Shown here in pieces: positions 36,501 through 45,304 of a stretch of DNA of 64,000 bases (position 1 is its first letter; every line of letters starts with the position of its first letter). The stretch is from Thiomicrorhabdus sp. (GTDB taxonomy: Bacteria; Pseudomonadota; Gammaproteobacteria; Thiomicrospirales; Thiomicrospiraceae): the NCBI RefSeq assembly GCF_963662555.1, contig NZ_OY759719.1, forward strand, positions 2,128,985 to 2,192,984. Reading direction: 5' to 3'. Under the pieces are notes generated by a model that was not told the DNA's origin, made no database searches, and worked only from the letters and a program-made list of their open reading frames with translations. The position numbers and the translations under genes are program-made.

Positions 36501-36661
36501 AATAGCTTTACTTGTGAAGTAATATTGCAATCTCGCTTAAGACCACTATAATTTATTTAACATTGTTGCTCATTAGCAAGGGAAGATAGGTTGTTTAATA
36601 ATTTATAAAAAATTATCAAACACTTCCTGACGACACATCGCAATGTAAGATTTAAATAGAT

Positions 36662-36741
36662 TGTTCACGAACATCTAATTCGGAGTAAGCTTAGGTTACC
36701 TCACTGCTCGGATCGCTTTTGTATACTTATTACAAGAAGCG
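36662..36741 (+). promoter_or_regulatory. Two inverted repeats upstream of the nuclease-like gene
   Basis: TGTTC-AC-GAACA (36662-36673) is a perfect inverted repeat. CGCTTTTGTA (36714-36723) and TACAAGAAGCG (36731-36741) form an imperfect one surrounding TATACTTAT. Both lie 35-115 bp before ATG 36777 and are operator-like. No matching regulator is seen in the island. AAGGA precedes the ATG. Confidence 0.4.
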
Positions 36742-36776
36742 GCATAACTTAAACTTAATTAAATAAGGATTTTGTT

Positions 36777-37172
36777 ATGCCTGTAATAAATCACCCTATC
36801 AAAAAAACTACTCTTGCTGCTCACAAACAACTTTCATATGAACAACTAGCTTCTGCTTGGTTATCAAGTGATGGTTGGGAAGTTTTAATTCCTGCTATTG
36901 ACCATGGAAAGAAAACTGATTTAGTCGTTGCTGATGATAGCAACTACTATCGGATACAAATCAAATCTATAGAGACTAACGACGAATCTGTTTCCGTTGA
37001 GAACAAATGGAAAGGTTCAAAAATCGATTATGTCATCTATTTCAGTAGATCCGCTGATTGGGGGTATATTGCCCCAGCATTCGAACAATGCAAAAAGCGC
37101 CTAAATTCAGAAGATCATATTCGTTTTCACGCCCATCCAAAGCATTTTCTAAAAGCATTCAAGCAGATATAA
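36777..37172 (+). CDS. PD-(D/E)XK endonuclease-like protein
   Basis: A 131-residue protein with a likely PD-(D/E)XK core: Glu35 in GWEVLIP, Asp48 in KKTDLVV, and Gln61-Ile-Lys63 in YRIQIKS. The pattern resembles small group I intron/holiday-junction-like nucleases (PDDEXK_5 type). Only catalytic-type residues support this, not activity. It stands alone between element end sequences A and B with its own terminator, like a one-gene module. It could be a defence, DNA-repair or maintenance function. Confidence 0.65.
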   Translation: MPVINHPIKKTTLAAHKQLSYEQLASAWLSSDGWEVLIPAIDHGKKTDLVVADDSNYYRIQIKSIETNDESVSVENKWKGSKIDYVIYFSRSADWGYIAPAFEQCKKRLNSEDHIRFHAHPKHFLKAFKQI

Positions 37173-37180
37173 AAAGCAAT

Positions 37181-37210
37181 AAAAAAGGAGAATTTATCTT
37201 CTCCTTTTTT
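37181..37210 (+). terminator. Terminator of the nuclease-like gene
   Basis: AAAAAAGGAGAA pairs with TTCTCCTTTTTT around a short loop, 8 bp after the stop. Six T in the descending arm. Confidence 0.85.
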
Positions 37211-37247
37211 AATTCATTACTACTTAATCCAACTTTAAACAACTTAC

Positions 37248-37345
37248 GGATTATGAGCCACTATTTATACCAATATCAACAACTTAATAACACCCTCAAC
37301 AACCCTAATAGTCGGTTAAACGACTTTGGCCGACTTTATCCAAAG
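37248..37345. repeat. Element end sequence B (internal, diverged copy of A)
   Basis: About 98 bp similar to 36406-36500, beginning GGATTATGAGCCACTATTT and including CAACAACCCTAATA and CGGTTAAAC. It lacks the tRNA 3' end. It ends with small inverted repeats (GTCGG...CCGAC). It divides the island into a module of about 0.84 kb and one of about 2.46 kb. Confidence 0.75.
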
Positions 37346-37447
37346 CTATAAAAATTTGTTAGCTCAACTATTACAATATTCAAGATTCCGACAATAAATT
37401 GCACATACGTAAATAAACCAATAAACTACCTGGTACAAAATGTTAAT

Positions 37448-37723
37448 TTGAAGATAGGATTCTTATCCATGAAGACAATTATATTACTTCTTGTTATATC
37501 CATAAGTACTTGGAGCTATTTGAAAAAATCTAATAGTGCAACTGGACATAAAGAAGTTTCAGAAGATGCTTACAAAATGGCTTATGAATGTGACGGACGA
37601 GAATATTGTAGTCAAATGACATCATATAAAGAGGCTAAATTCTTTATAGAAAACTGCCCTAATACAAAAATGGATGGAGACAATGATGGAGAACCATGTG
37701 AAAGCCAATTTCGTAGCTACTAA
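37448..37723 (+). CDS. Excalibur calcium-binding domain protein
   Basis: A 91-residue secreted or membrane-anchored protein. One N-terminal hydrophobic segment (about 8-20). The rest is an excalibur domain: CDGREYCSQM, then SYKEAKFFIENCP, then the DGDNDGEPCE calcium-loop-like motif. Four paired cysteines fit the family pattern. The ORF may start at a TTG/ATG pair; ATG 37469 with a shorter N-terminus is an alternative. The excalibur family is often found with nucleases and cell-surface proteins; the role here is unknown. Confidence 0.75.
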   Translation: MKIGFLSMKTIILLLVISISTWSYLKKSNSATGHKEVSEDAYKMAYECDGREYCSQMTSYKEAKFFIENCPNTKMDGDNDGEPCESQFRSY

Positions 37724-37741
37724 ATCATAAGGAACCTTACA

Positions 37742-38326
37742 GTGTCTATTTTTGGGTATATCGCCTTCATATTCACAATTATAATTATTGCCTTTGGACT
37801 TTTACAGTACAAAAGAATTATAAACCTCACTCCATCTAAAATTAAGTCCGCAAATGATTCAAGGTCAGATCAACTCAAAAAGAATAATTCTTCAAAAACT
37901 GAAATTAAATATCGTGCTTTAGATAATCTGTTTACTCCTACTGAACAAAAATTTTTATCTGTACTTGAATCTATAGCTGGTGACCAATTAAAAGTTTTTG
38001 GCAAAGTAAGAATTTCAGACATTATCACTCCTGCTGTAAATAAATTTGAAAAGGGAAGCGGTTGGCATTGGCTTTTTTCACAAATTAGTCAAAAGCATGT
38101 CGATTTTGTAATTACAGATACAGATTTAAATCTAGTATGCGCAGTAGAGTTAAATGATCCATCTCACAAAAGAGAAGATCGGAAGAAGAGAGATCAATTT
38201 GTCACCGAAGCTTTTGAAAGTGCCAATGTTCCATTAGTGATGATTGATACTCAGCATAAATATTTAGATAAGCATATCGCAGAAACCATCGCTAATAAAG
38301 TTGCAAGCGTAAAAACTTCGAATTAA
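37742..38326 (+). CDS. DUF2726 protein with N-terminal membrane helix
   Basis: A 194-residue protein starting at GTG 37742. A membrane helix (about 4-22) is followed by a DUF2726 domain: LFTPTEQKFLSVLE, VDFVITD (Asp121), CAVELNDPSHKREDRKKRD (Glu136). The domain is distantly related to restriction-endonuclease folds. DUF2726 occurs beside topoisomerase and nuclease modules; its biochemistry is unproven. It follows the excalibur gene after 18 bp, so these two are likely co-transcribed. Confidence 0.8.
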   Translation: MSIFGYIAFIFTIIIIAFGLLQYKRIINLTPSKIKSANDSRSDQLKKNNSSKTEIKYRALDNLFTPTEQKFLSVLESIAGDQLKVFGKVRISDIITPAVNKFEKGSGWHWLFSQISQKHVDFVITDTDLNLVCAVELNDPSHKREDRKKRDQFVTEAFESANVPLVMIDTQHKYLDKHIAETIANKVASVKTSN

Positions 38327-38368
38327 GAAAAGTTAAAAATATAAAACAATAATTTTAAGAGAGGAATT

Positions 38369-38794
38369 ATGGAGTTTTTATATGATTTACTAGTGTATTC
38401 AGCACTGTTTATTCTTGGCATCTTATTTGTAATTGCCTTTATTTCAGCTTTACCTTACGCAATCCTGTATGCAATTTTAGACAGTGATAAGCCATCAAAA
38501 AAGGATTCGACAATTAAACGCAAAGTAACCAGTTCTAATGGTGAAGTTTACGAAAAGACTTATTCATCAGACAATCAATGTGAACACCTTTTTGACAACC
38601 GTGATGATGTCAGTAAATGTGAAGCTATTCAACTCCTTCTAATTCTAAGTTTTATTGGACTATTAGTAGGTGGTGTCATGAGTTACTTTGGTGACTTCGC
38701 ATACAAAACTCTTGGTATAAGCACTATAACTTTTTTAACTGGCTTGTTACTTTTTAAGAAACTAGAAAAATCTACACGAAAGAATTTAGATTAG
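38369..38794 (+). CDS. Unknown small membrane protein (island)
   Basis: A 141-residue protein with a long N-terminal hydrophobic region (about 5-38), a charged loop (about 42-83) and two more helices (about 85-105 and 112-130). I recognise no family. The ATG has GAGAGG 5 bp upstream and is 42 bp after the DUF2726 stop, so it may be in the same operon. Confidence 0.6.
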   Translation: MEFLYDLLVYSALFILGILFVIAFISALPYAILYAILDSDKPSKKDSTIKRKVTSSNGEVYEKTYSSDNQCEHLFDNRDDVSKCEAIQLLLILSFIGLLVGGVMSYFGDFAYKTLGISTITFLTGLLLFKKLEKSTRKNLD

Positions 38795-38907
38795 CATGAC
38801 ATTCGTCTACCCTGCACAAAGCTATAAATGATACATACAAGATAACCTATTGATTTCAAAGAAACCTAGTTTAACATACCACTATTTTACGGGAGAGTGA
38901 CATAATC

Positions 38908-38940
38908 TTTTGTAGGAACGTAATGTTTACGTCTACAAAA
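38908..38940. other. Imperfect hairpin between two island membrane-protein genes
   Basis: TTTTGTAG (38908-38915) pairs with CTACAAAA (38933-38940), and the inner ACGTAA/TTTACGT arms also pair. No clear T run. It may be a terminator or RNA structure. Confidence 0.4.
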
Positions 38941-38966
38941 AACATACTCTATTTCTGTTAGGTTTT

Positions 38967-39518
38967 TTGTGTCCATTTAATTTTTATATTGGTAATATTA
39001 ATTTAATTGAAAAAATTATTAAGGATTCGGATTTGGAAATACTAATTTCATTGATAACCATAACTATTATTGCAATTTTGCTGTTAAAAACATTAGAGAA
39101 CCCTAAAAATCTGGTTAATGCCGAATTAAAGAACCTTAAGTTAACTAATAATGAAAGCGACCTTTCAACTCTTCTTCCTGAACAACTTGGAGAATTGATA
39201 ACTCATTTTTCAGAAAAATCTGAAATGGCACATAAAGATTCATTGCTAATGGCTAGATTCGCACTGGCATTCCTTATCACTATAATCACTTTAATATTTA
39301 CAAAAAACAACATTGATACAGGTTTAACTGACATTATACATAGGGTGGGTATTGCAAACTTATTATCAATCATGTTTATTGTTTTTTTCGCTTTGATGAT
39401 TACAGGCTCGTATTACCAAAGAGTTTCTCGTGCATTTTTCAATCAAACCTCATTATTTAGAAAAATAAAAATAATGGCGCATGCAAGGCCGGATAAAAAC
39501 GAACCCACCTCCCCTTAA
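38967..39518 (+). CDS. Unknown membrane protein (island)
   Basis: Up to 183 residues if read from TTG 38967; a TTG at 39033 is another candidate, and no good ATG start exists. One helix near 25-46, a charged helical linker (about 48-85: ENPKNLVNAELKN, LPEQLGELI), and two helices near 90-108 and 125-150, ending with a basic tail. No family recognised. The absence of an ATG start and of a strong ribosome site makes the exact N-terminus doubtful. Confidence 0.5.
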   Translation: MCPFNFYIGNINLIEKIIKDSDLEILISLITITIIAILLLKTLENPKNLVNAELKNLKLTNNESDLSTLLPEQLGELITHFSEKSEMAHKDSLLMARFALAFLITIITLIFTKNNIDTGLTDIIHRVGIANLLSIMFIVFFALMITGSYYQRVSRAFFNQTSLFRKIKIMAHARPDKNEPTSP

Positions 39519-39538
39519 ATCACAAATAATTGCAAATA

Positions 39539-39566
39539 ATTGGGGTCAGAGTAAAATTAATTTTTA
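39539..39566. repeat. GGGGTCAGAGTAAAATTAA-type repeat fragment
   Basis: The stretch ATTGGGGTCAGAGTAAAATT matches from memory a motif that recurs in many proteobacterial genomes near REP-associated (RAYT-type) transposase genes. No transposase is nearby, so only a leftover end is present. Recall-based, not searched. Confidence 0.35.
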
Positions 39567-39589
39567 TTCTTGAAAAAATAAGCGGATTC

Positions 39590-39601
39590 ATCAGGCCTGG
39601 T
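39590..39601. repeat. ACCAGGCCTGGT palindrome copy 8
   Basis: ATCAGGCCTGGT, one mismatch, followed by GTAA. Intergenic inside the island, 70 bp before the tRNA. Confidence 0.75.
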
Positions 39602-39633
39602 GTAATTTAAGTTAAATAACAGGCATAAAAAAA

Positions 39634-39660
39634 CCAGACATCTCATAAGAGAATATCTGG
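39634..39660 (-). terminator. Terminator of tRNA-fMet
   Basis: CCAGACAT...ATATCTGG forms a hairpin with inner CTC/GAG pairing, just beyond the tRNA 3' end on the minus strand and followed by a T run. The same stem is duplicated in the displaced copy at 36335-36359. Confidence 0.7.
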
Positions 39661-39670
39661 CTTTAGAATG

Positions 39671-39747
<77 letters not shown>

Positions 39748-39887
39748 ACAATTTGTAATTCGTAACGTTTCCGTTTCGATGTGGCGTATTATAGGGGGTT
39801 ACAGAAATATTACAACCCTAAATGCTAAGTTTATTTAAGTTTTTTCTAATACATACTATTGGCAGTAGTTTTGAAGTGCTAAAAACA

Positions 39888-39917
39888 AAAAAGGGAGCAT
39901 TTTAAGCTCCCTTTTAA
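39888..39917 (-). terminator. Terminator after the DUF2818 gene
   Basis: AAAAGGGAGC pairs with GCTCCCTTTT; on the minus strand a T run follows. It closes the complex I operon. Confidence 0.85.
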
Positions 39918-39935
39918 AGTATTTAAAATACCGTA

Positions 39936-40256
39936 TTACGCATTATTTTTTTGGATAAATTGTTTAAGGTTATAGCGGTAAATAAAGCCAGGAAAAGCAA
40001 AGATAATAAACATGAAAAAGGTAATGGTATAAAACTCCCAACCTTGTTGTGCTACATGCCCCATACTTTTATTTTCAAGCAAATATGCAAATAAGCCCGT
40101 AACTATAAAGTATAAGAACCATTCGGCCAAGTTAATCCATATAGACTTCTCTGGCACCTTTAAGAAAATAAACAGTCTATTTGATAGTATAAACGGAATA
40201 TTAGCTAAAACGATTGCTGTGACAAGTAATAACCATACTGCTTGATTGACATCCAT
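39936..40256 (-). CDS. DUF2818 family membrane protein
   Basis: A 106-residue protein with three or four membrane helices (about 5-27, 40-60, 78-96). DUF2818 proteins are commonly encoded right after nuoN, and the sequence pattern (PFILSNRLF, FAFPGFIYRYNL) fits. Their role is unknown; they may help complex I assembly. It is 53 bp after nuoN with a hairpin between, so it may be read through at reduced level. Confidence 0.85.
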   Translation of the reverse strand: MDVNQAVWLLLVTAIVLANIPFILSNRLFIFLKVPEKSIWINLAEWFLYFIVTGLFAYLLENKSMGHVAQQGWEFYTITFFMFIIFAFPGFIYRYNLKQFIQKNNA

Positions 40257-40275
40257 AACTTTACCCTTAAACGTA

Positions 40276-40298
40276 AAAAGCTCGTAAAACGAGCTTTA
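40276..40298 (-). terminator. Hairpin between nuoN and DUF2818 gene
   Basis: AAAGCTCG-TTTTA-CGAGCTTT on the minus strand followed by a short T run. It sits 11 bp after the nuoN stop and looks like a partial terminator. Confidence 0.6.
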
Positions 40299-40309
40299 TT
40301 TATTATTAT

Positions 40310-41755
40310 TTATAATGCTTTTAAGCTATTGTAGCAGAGATCTATTAATGAGCTAGGCACTAAACCTAACACTAATAAAGCAATGGCAAATAAGCTAACT
40401 GCAATATTTGAACCTGAGCTTGTTGTTTCAATAAGTGAATTATCTTCTGGTTTATCAAAATACATCGCTTTAACGACTTTTAAGTAGTAGAAAGCACTGA
40501 TAACAGCCATGATGACCGCGATTACGGCAATCCAAGTAAATCCAGCCTTGATAACTTCTTCAATGACTATGATTTTTGCCCAGAACCCTATGAATGGTGG
40601 AATACCAGCCATAGAGAATAGTACGATTAACATCATAAATGCTAACCATGGGTTACGATTGTTTAATCCTGCAAAATCAGAAATTTTATCAAACTCATTA
40701 CCCGTTTTGGATAGTGCAACGATCATACCGAATCCAGCTACACCTGTCAGGGCATAGACAATCACATAGAACATTGCTGCTGAGTAACCTTCTGGCGTGG
40801 CTGCAATAACACCAAGCAGTAAGAAACCAACATGACCAATACCTGAATAAGCAAGCATACGTTTTAGGTTATCTTGAACAATCGCAATTAATGATCCAAC
40901 CACAATTGAAAGAATAGAAATCATAATAATTAACGATTGCCAGTCTTCTACCAGGCCTGGTAAAGCTTGTTCAAGCAAACGATATAACATTGCAAAACCA
41001 GCTAATTTAGGTGCTGTACCTAAATATAAGGTAACCGCTGTTGGTGAACCTTGATACACATCAGGCATCCACATGTGGAATGGTACAGCACCTAATTTGA
41101 ATGCTAAACCAATAACCACAAACACGACACCAAAAGATAAGACAACTTTATCTACGTTGCCTTCGGCAATAATCTTAGCCATTTCTGGGAAAGTAATAGA
41201 GCCAGTAGCACCATAAATCATTGAGAAACCGTATAACAACATACCTGTTGCAAGAGCACCTAATACAAAATATTTAATGGCAGCTTCAAGTCCCTGTCCG
41301 TAATCTTTTCTTAATGCAATCATGGCGTACATTGCTAAAGACATGATTTCTAAACCGATAAACATGGTAATCATGTTATTAGCCGAGATCATCACGAACA
41401 TACCCAATACACCAAACAACCCGATGATGAAGAATTCACCAGTGAAAAATTTATGCTGTAGCAGGTATTCACGAGAGAATAAGAAGACACCTAAACTCAC
41501 TATAATGGTGAAAAGTTTAAGAACATCAGCAAAACTATCGCGTATAAAGCTACCGTCAAATGTAATGACGGGGGCGGTAGTAAAGCTTGTAATAATTAAA
41601 TAGCCAACAACAATTAAACTAACTTGAGTAGCGTAATATGTGGCAAATTGGTAACGTTTAGACCAGAAAGTATCTGCAACCAAAATAAAAGAAATGAGTC
41701 CTAAAAGCACCATTTCTGGGATAGCTGGTGCGAATGACGGAATAACAAAATTCAT
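40310..41755 (-). CDS. nuoN: NADH-quinone oxidoreductase subunit N
   Basis: A 481-residue antiporter-like membrane subunit with about 14 helices; FKLGAVPFHMWMPDVYQG and the lysine-bearing helices are conserved. It pumps protons in the distal part of the complex I membrane arm. Last of the 14 nuo genes, 23 bp after nuoM. A palindrome copy at 40950 lies inside (ALPGLVEDW). Confidence 0.97.
   Translation of the reverse strand: MNFVIPSFAPAIPEMVLLGLISFILVADTFWSKRYQFATYYATQVSLIVVGYLIITSFTTAPVITFDGSFIRDSFADVLKLFTIIVSLGVFLFSREYLLQHKFFTGEFFIIGLFGVLGMFVMISANNMITMFIGLEIMSLAMYAMIALRKDYGQGLEAAIKYFVLGALATGMLLYGFSMIYGATGSITFPEMAKIIAEGNVDKVVLSFGVVFVVIGLAFKLGAVPFHMWMPDVYQGSPTAVTLYLGTAPKLAGFAMLYRLLEQALPGLVEDWQSLIIMISILSIVVGSLIAIVQDNLKRMLAYSGIGHVGFLLLGVIAATPEGYSAAMFYVIVYALTGVAGFGMIVALSKTGNEFDKISDFAGLNNRNPWLAFMMLIVLFSMAGIPPFIGFWAKIIVIEEVIKAGFTWIAVIAVIMAVISAFYYLKVVKAMYFDKPEDNSLIETTSSGSNIAVSLFAIALLVLGLVPSSLIDLCYNSLKAL
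40950..40961. repeat. ACCAGGCCTGGT palindrome copy 9
   Basis: Perfect 12-mer flanked by T and AAAG, extending to TACCAGGCCTGGTA. Inside nuoN, read Pro-Gly-Leu-Val. Confidence 0.9.
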
Positions 41756-41778
41756 ATAATTAACTCACCTATATCCGA

Positions 41779-43293
41779 TTAAAGTTTAGAAGTTGTAGCT
41801 TGAACTAATAAGTTCGCGACAGACGTGTGCATAACATCCATGACTGGACCTGGGTAAACACCAAGACCAACAACAGCTACAGCTAGAACAGCCATAATGG
41901 CAAATTCACGTTTATTTAAATCAGACAGTTGTTCGACATTTTCATTTGTAACAGCACCAAAGAATACACGTTTGACCATCCATAAGGTATAAGCTGCACC
42001 AATAACTAAGGTTAATGCCGCTAAAGTACCGTACCAAAGATTCGCTTTAAATGAGCTGATGATAACCATAAACTCACCTACAAACCCAGAGGTTCCTGGT
42101 AAACCTACGTTAGCCATTGAGAATAGAACAGCAAAGAACACGAACCATGGCATTTTATTAACAACACCACCATAGGCAGAAATTTCACGAGTATGCATGC
42201 GGTCGTATAACACACCGATGGCTAAGAACATGGCACCAGAGATGAATCCGTGAGAAATCATTTGTACCATGGCCCCTTCCATACCGATTTGAGCACCTTG
42301 GATAGAACCTGTGTTTTGCAAAATGTCATACACTAAGAACATACCTAGAGTTACAAACCCCATGTGAGAGATTGAAGAGTAAGCGACAAGCTTTTTCATA
42401 TCACTCTGTACCATTGCAACAACACCAATATAAACAATAGCAATTAACGACAATACAATGACTAACCAGTCTAATGTCATCGATGCATCAGGAGTAATTG
42501 GTAAGCTGAAACGAACAAAACCATAACCACCCATCTTAAGCATGATTGCTGCTAGTACAACAGAACCTGCCGTTGGAGCTTCAACGTGAGCATCTGGTAA
42601 CCAAGTATGTACCGGGAACATTGGAATTTTTACTGCAAAAGCAATTAAGAACGCCAAGAAGATTAAGATTTGTACGGTCATACCTAATTGCATGGCCTGA
42701 AAATCAAGAATACTGAAGCTTCCTGATTGGTAATACATATAGATAAATGAAACCAACATGAATACCGAACCGAAGAACGTATAAAGGAAGAACTTCATTG
42801 TTGCGTAAACACGACGAGGACCACCCCATTTACCAATAACGATAAACATAGGGATTAATAATGCTTCCCAGAACACATAGAAAAGAATCGAGTCTAGTGC
42901 AACAAAAACACCAACCATGATACCGCCCATAATAAGGAAAGCACCCATGTATTGTTCTACACGTTCTTTAATAACATCCCATGCAGAAGCGATAACCAAC
43001 ACTTGAGTAAAGGTAGTAAGCAATACCAAAGGCATTGATAAACCATCTACACCTAAGTGATAGCTAATGTTAAACATAGGTATCCAAGGGATATTTTCTT
43101 CAAACTGCATTGCAGCCGTTGTGACATCAAAATTAATCCACAAAGGAAGTGAAAGAATAAAAGTGAGGCCCGCAATTGCAAGTGATAACCACTTAGCAAC
43201 TGTGTCGTTATTACGACCAGCAAATAATACCAGCAGACCACCAATTATTGGTAGCCACACTAGCGTGCTTAAAATAGGATAGCTTGATAGCAT
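41779..43293 (-). CDS. nuoM: NADH-quinone oxidoreductase subunit M
   Basis: A 504-residue antiporter-like subunit with about 14 helices. VKIPMFPVHTWLPDAHVEAP is the family signature (given in pieces: PVHTWLPDAH then VEAPTAGS), and VFWEALLIPMF holds the key Glu. Proton translocation in the membrane arm. It lies between nuoL and nuoN in the standard order, 31 bp after nuoL. Confidence 0.97.
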   Translation of the reverse strand: MLSSYPILSTLVWLPIIGGLLVLFAGRNNDTVAKWLSLAIAGLTFILSLPLWINFDVTTAAMQFEENIPWIPMFNISYHLGVDGLSMPLVLLTTFTQVLVIASAWDVIKERVEQYMGAFLIMGGIMVGVFVALDSILFYVFWEALLIPMFIVIGKWGGPRRVYATMKFFLYTFFGSVFMLVSFIYMYYQSGSFSILDFQAMQLGMTVQILIFLAFLIAFAVKIPMFPVHTWLPDAHVEAPTAGSVVLAAIMLKMGGYGFVRFSLPITPDASMTLDWLVIVLSLIAIVYIGVVAMVQSDMKKLVAYSSISHMGFVTLGMFLVYDILQNTGSIQGAQIGMEGAMVQMISHGFISGAMFLAIGVLYDRMHTREISAYGGVVNKMPWFVFFAVLFSMANVGLPGTSGFVGEFMVIISSFKANLWYGTLAALTLVIGAAYTLWMVKRVFFGAVTNENVEQLSDLNKREFAIMAVLAVAVVGLGVYPGPVMDVMHTSVANLLVQATTSKL

Positions 43294-43324
43294 GTAGTCT
43301 ATTCCCTTCTTCTTATTCTTTTAA

Positions 43325-45298
43325 TTACCACAGAGTCCAAACTAGCATTGCTAGCAGACCAAAAATCATTACAAACGCGTAGTGATACATAAAACCAGTC
43401 TGAGACTGACGTAATGCAGCTGCTGAATTAGCAACTGTCATAAAGGCATTGGTTACCATTCCTGTGTCGATTAACTTAACGTCGATAACACGGGTAAAGA
43501 ACTTACCTAATTTCTGACCACCTTCTACAAAAATGATTTCATTTAGTCGATCAAATCCGTATGCATTATCTAGAACATAGAAACCTCTAGGGCACATTGC
43601 TTTTAGCTTGCCAGGAATAGTTGGTACTTTAATGTACATAAACCATGCTAGAACAACCGCTGATAATGCTAAGAAAACAGGCAATGTCATGAAAGAATGC
43701 AATATAAAATTGATCACACCATGATAATAGTCACTGTATACCGCTGACATGACATCATTCTGAGGTAGTACAAAGATTGAGTCACCAAAATATGCCCCAG
43801 TTAACATAGGTTCAATCATTGGAATACCCATTAGTAATGCTGGAATTGATAGCAAAATTAATGGCACAGTCACTACCCAAGGAGATTCTTTAATCTGATG
43901 AGTACGTACGTATTCACTTTCTTTACCATGGAAGACCAAGAAGAACATACGGAAATTATAAAATGCTGTAATAAATACACCCATTAATAAGAGTACATAT
44001 GCAAGACTAGCACCGTATCTCTCTGATTCTCCTAATGATAATAAAATACTATCTTTTGAGAAGAAACCAGAAAAACCTGGGAAACCAATCAATGCCAAAG
44101 AACCAATCAACATAGTAATATAGGTAATTGGCATATACTTTCTCAATCCACCCATATCACGAATATCTTGCTTATGGTGCATGGCAATGATAACTGAACC
44201 AGCAGCCAAGAATAACAATGCTTTGAAGAAGGCATGTGTTAGTACATGGAACATACCTGCTGCATAAGCTGATGCACCCATTGCAGCTGTCATATAACCT
44301 AATTGCGATAGTGTTGAATAAGCAACAACACGCTTAATATCGTTCTGTATAAGACCTAACAAGCCCATCATAAGAGCCGTTACCGCACCAATAATCAAGA
44401 CAAAACTTAGTGCTGCTTCAGATAGTTCGAATGCTGGTGATAGACGAGCCACCATGAAGATACCAGCAGTTACCATTGTTGCAGCATGAATTAATGCAGA
44501 AATTGGCGTTGGACCTTCCATTGATTCTGGCAGCCAAACATGTAAAGGCATTTGGGCTGATTTACCCATTGCACCAATAAATAGAAGAATCAGCATAACA
44601 GTGATCATTGACCATTCAACACCTGGAACAATTTCAATCATCACATCTTTATTAGCCGCTAACTGAGCAAAAAACTCGTTGTAGTCCATTGTATTGAAAT
44701 AAACAAAAACGACTGCAATACCTAAAATAAATCCAAAGTCACCAACACGGTTAACTAAGAAGGCTTTTAAGTTTGCTTGAATAGCTGACTCACGTTTCAT
44801 ATAGAAACCAATCAATAGGTAAGAAACTAAACCTACTGCTTCCCAACCAAAGAATAGTTGTAGGAAGTTATTAGCCATAACCAATGAAAGCATTGAGAAT
44901 GTAAACAATGAGATATAACTAAAGAAACGCTGGTAATAAGGGTTATCGTGATCATAATCTTCGTCATGATCCATATAACCAATTGTGTAAATATGAACCA
45001 TTAACGATACAAACGTCACCACCAACATCATAGTGGCAGATAGTTGGTCAATCATAAAGCCAAGTTCAAACTTAATACCATCACTCACTAACCAAGTATA
45101 TAAGCTTGCGTTATAGGCATCAGTACCCTTTAGTACAAATTCAAAGAACACATAAGCTGATAATACTGTAGAAACAGCAACACCAGCTATGGTTGAATAA
45201 TGAGCACCTTTACGACCAACTTGTCGGCCAAATAGACCAGCTATAGCTGAACCAATTAAAGGGGCAAGTAAAATAACAATAAGAATTGTATGCAACAT
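43325..45298 (-). CDS. nuoL: NADH-quinone oxidoreductase subunit L
   Basis: With ATG at 45298 (MLHTILIVIL) it has 657 residues; TTG codons two triplets earlier are less likely. It has 15-16 helices, the FGWEAVGLVSYLLIGF and MPLHVWLPESMEGPTP motifs, and the long C-terminal lateral helix that clamps subunits M and N. It follows nuoK after 6 bp. Confidence 0.97.
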   Translation of the reverse strand: MLHTILIVILLAPLIGSAIAGLFGRQVGRKGAHYSTIAGVAVSTVLSAYVFFEFVLKGTDAYNASLYTWLVSDGIKFELGFMIDQLSATMMLVVTFVSLMVHIYTIGYMDHDEDYDHDNPYYQRFFSYISLFTFSMLSLVMANNFLQLFFGWEAVGLVSYLLIGFYMKRESAIQANLKAFLVNRVGDFGFILGIAVVFVYFNTMDYNEFFAQLAANKDVMIEIVPGVEWSMITVMLILLFIGAMGKSAQMPLHVWLPESMEGPTPISALIHAATMVTAGIFMVARLSPAFELSEAALSFVLIIGAVTALMMGLLGLIQNDIKRVVAYSTLSQLGYMTAAMGASAYAAGMFHVLTHAFFKALLFLAAGSVIIAMHHKQDIRDMGGLRKYMPITYITMLIGSLALIGFPGFSGFFSKDSILLSLGESERYGASLAYVLLLMGVFITAFYNFRMFFLVFHGKESEYVRTHQIKESPWVVTVPLILLSIPALLMGIPMIEPMLTGAYFGDSIFVLPQNDVMSAVYSDYYHGVINFILHSFMTLPVFLALSAVVLAWFMYIKVPTIPGKLKAMCPRGFYVLDNAYGFDRLNEIIFVEGGQKLGKFFTRVIDVKLIDTGMVTNAFMTVANSAAALRQSQTGFMYHYAFVMIFGLLAMLVWTLW

Positions 45299-45304
45299 CA
45301 ACAA

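Noticed and set aside
36406..37345. Integron attC-type gene cassettes
   Set aside because: There are small inverted repeats and GTTAAAC blocks, but the crossover lies in a tRNA anticodon loop and no integron integrase or attI is present. Tyrosine-recombinase tRNA integration explains it better.
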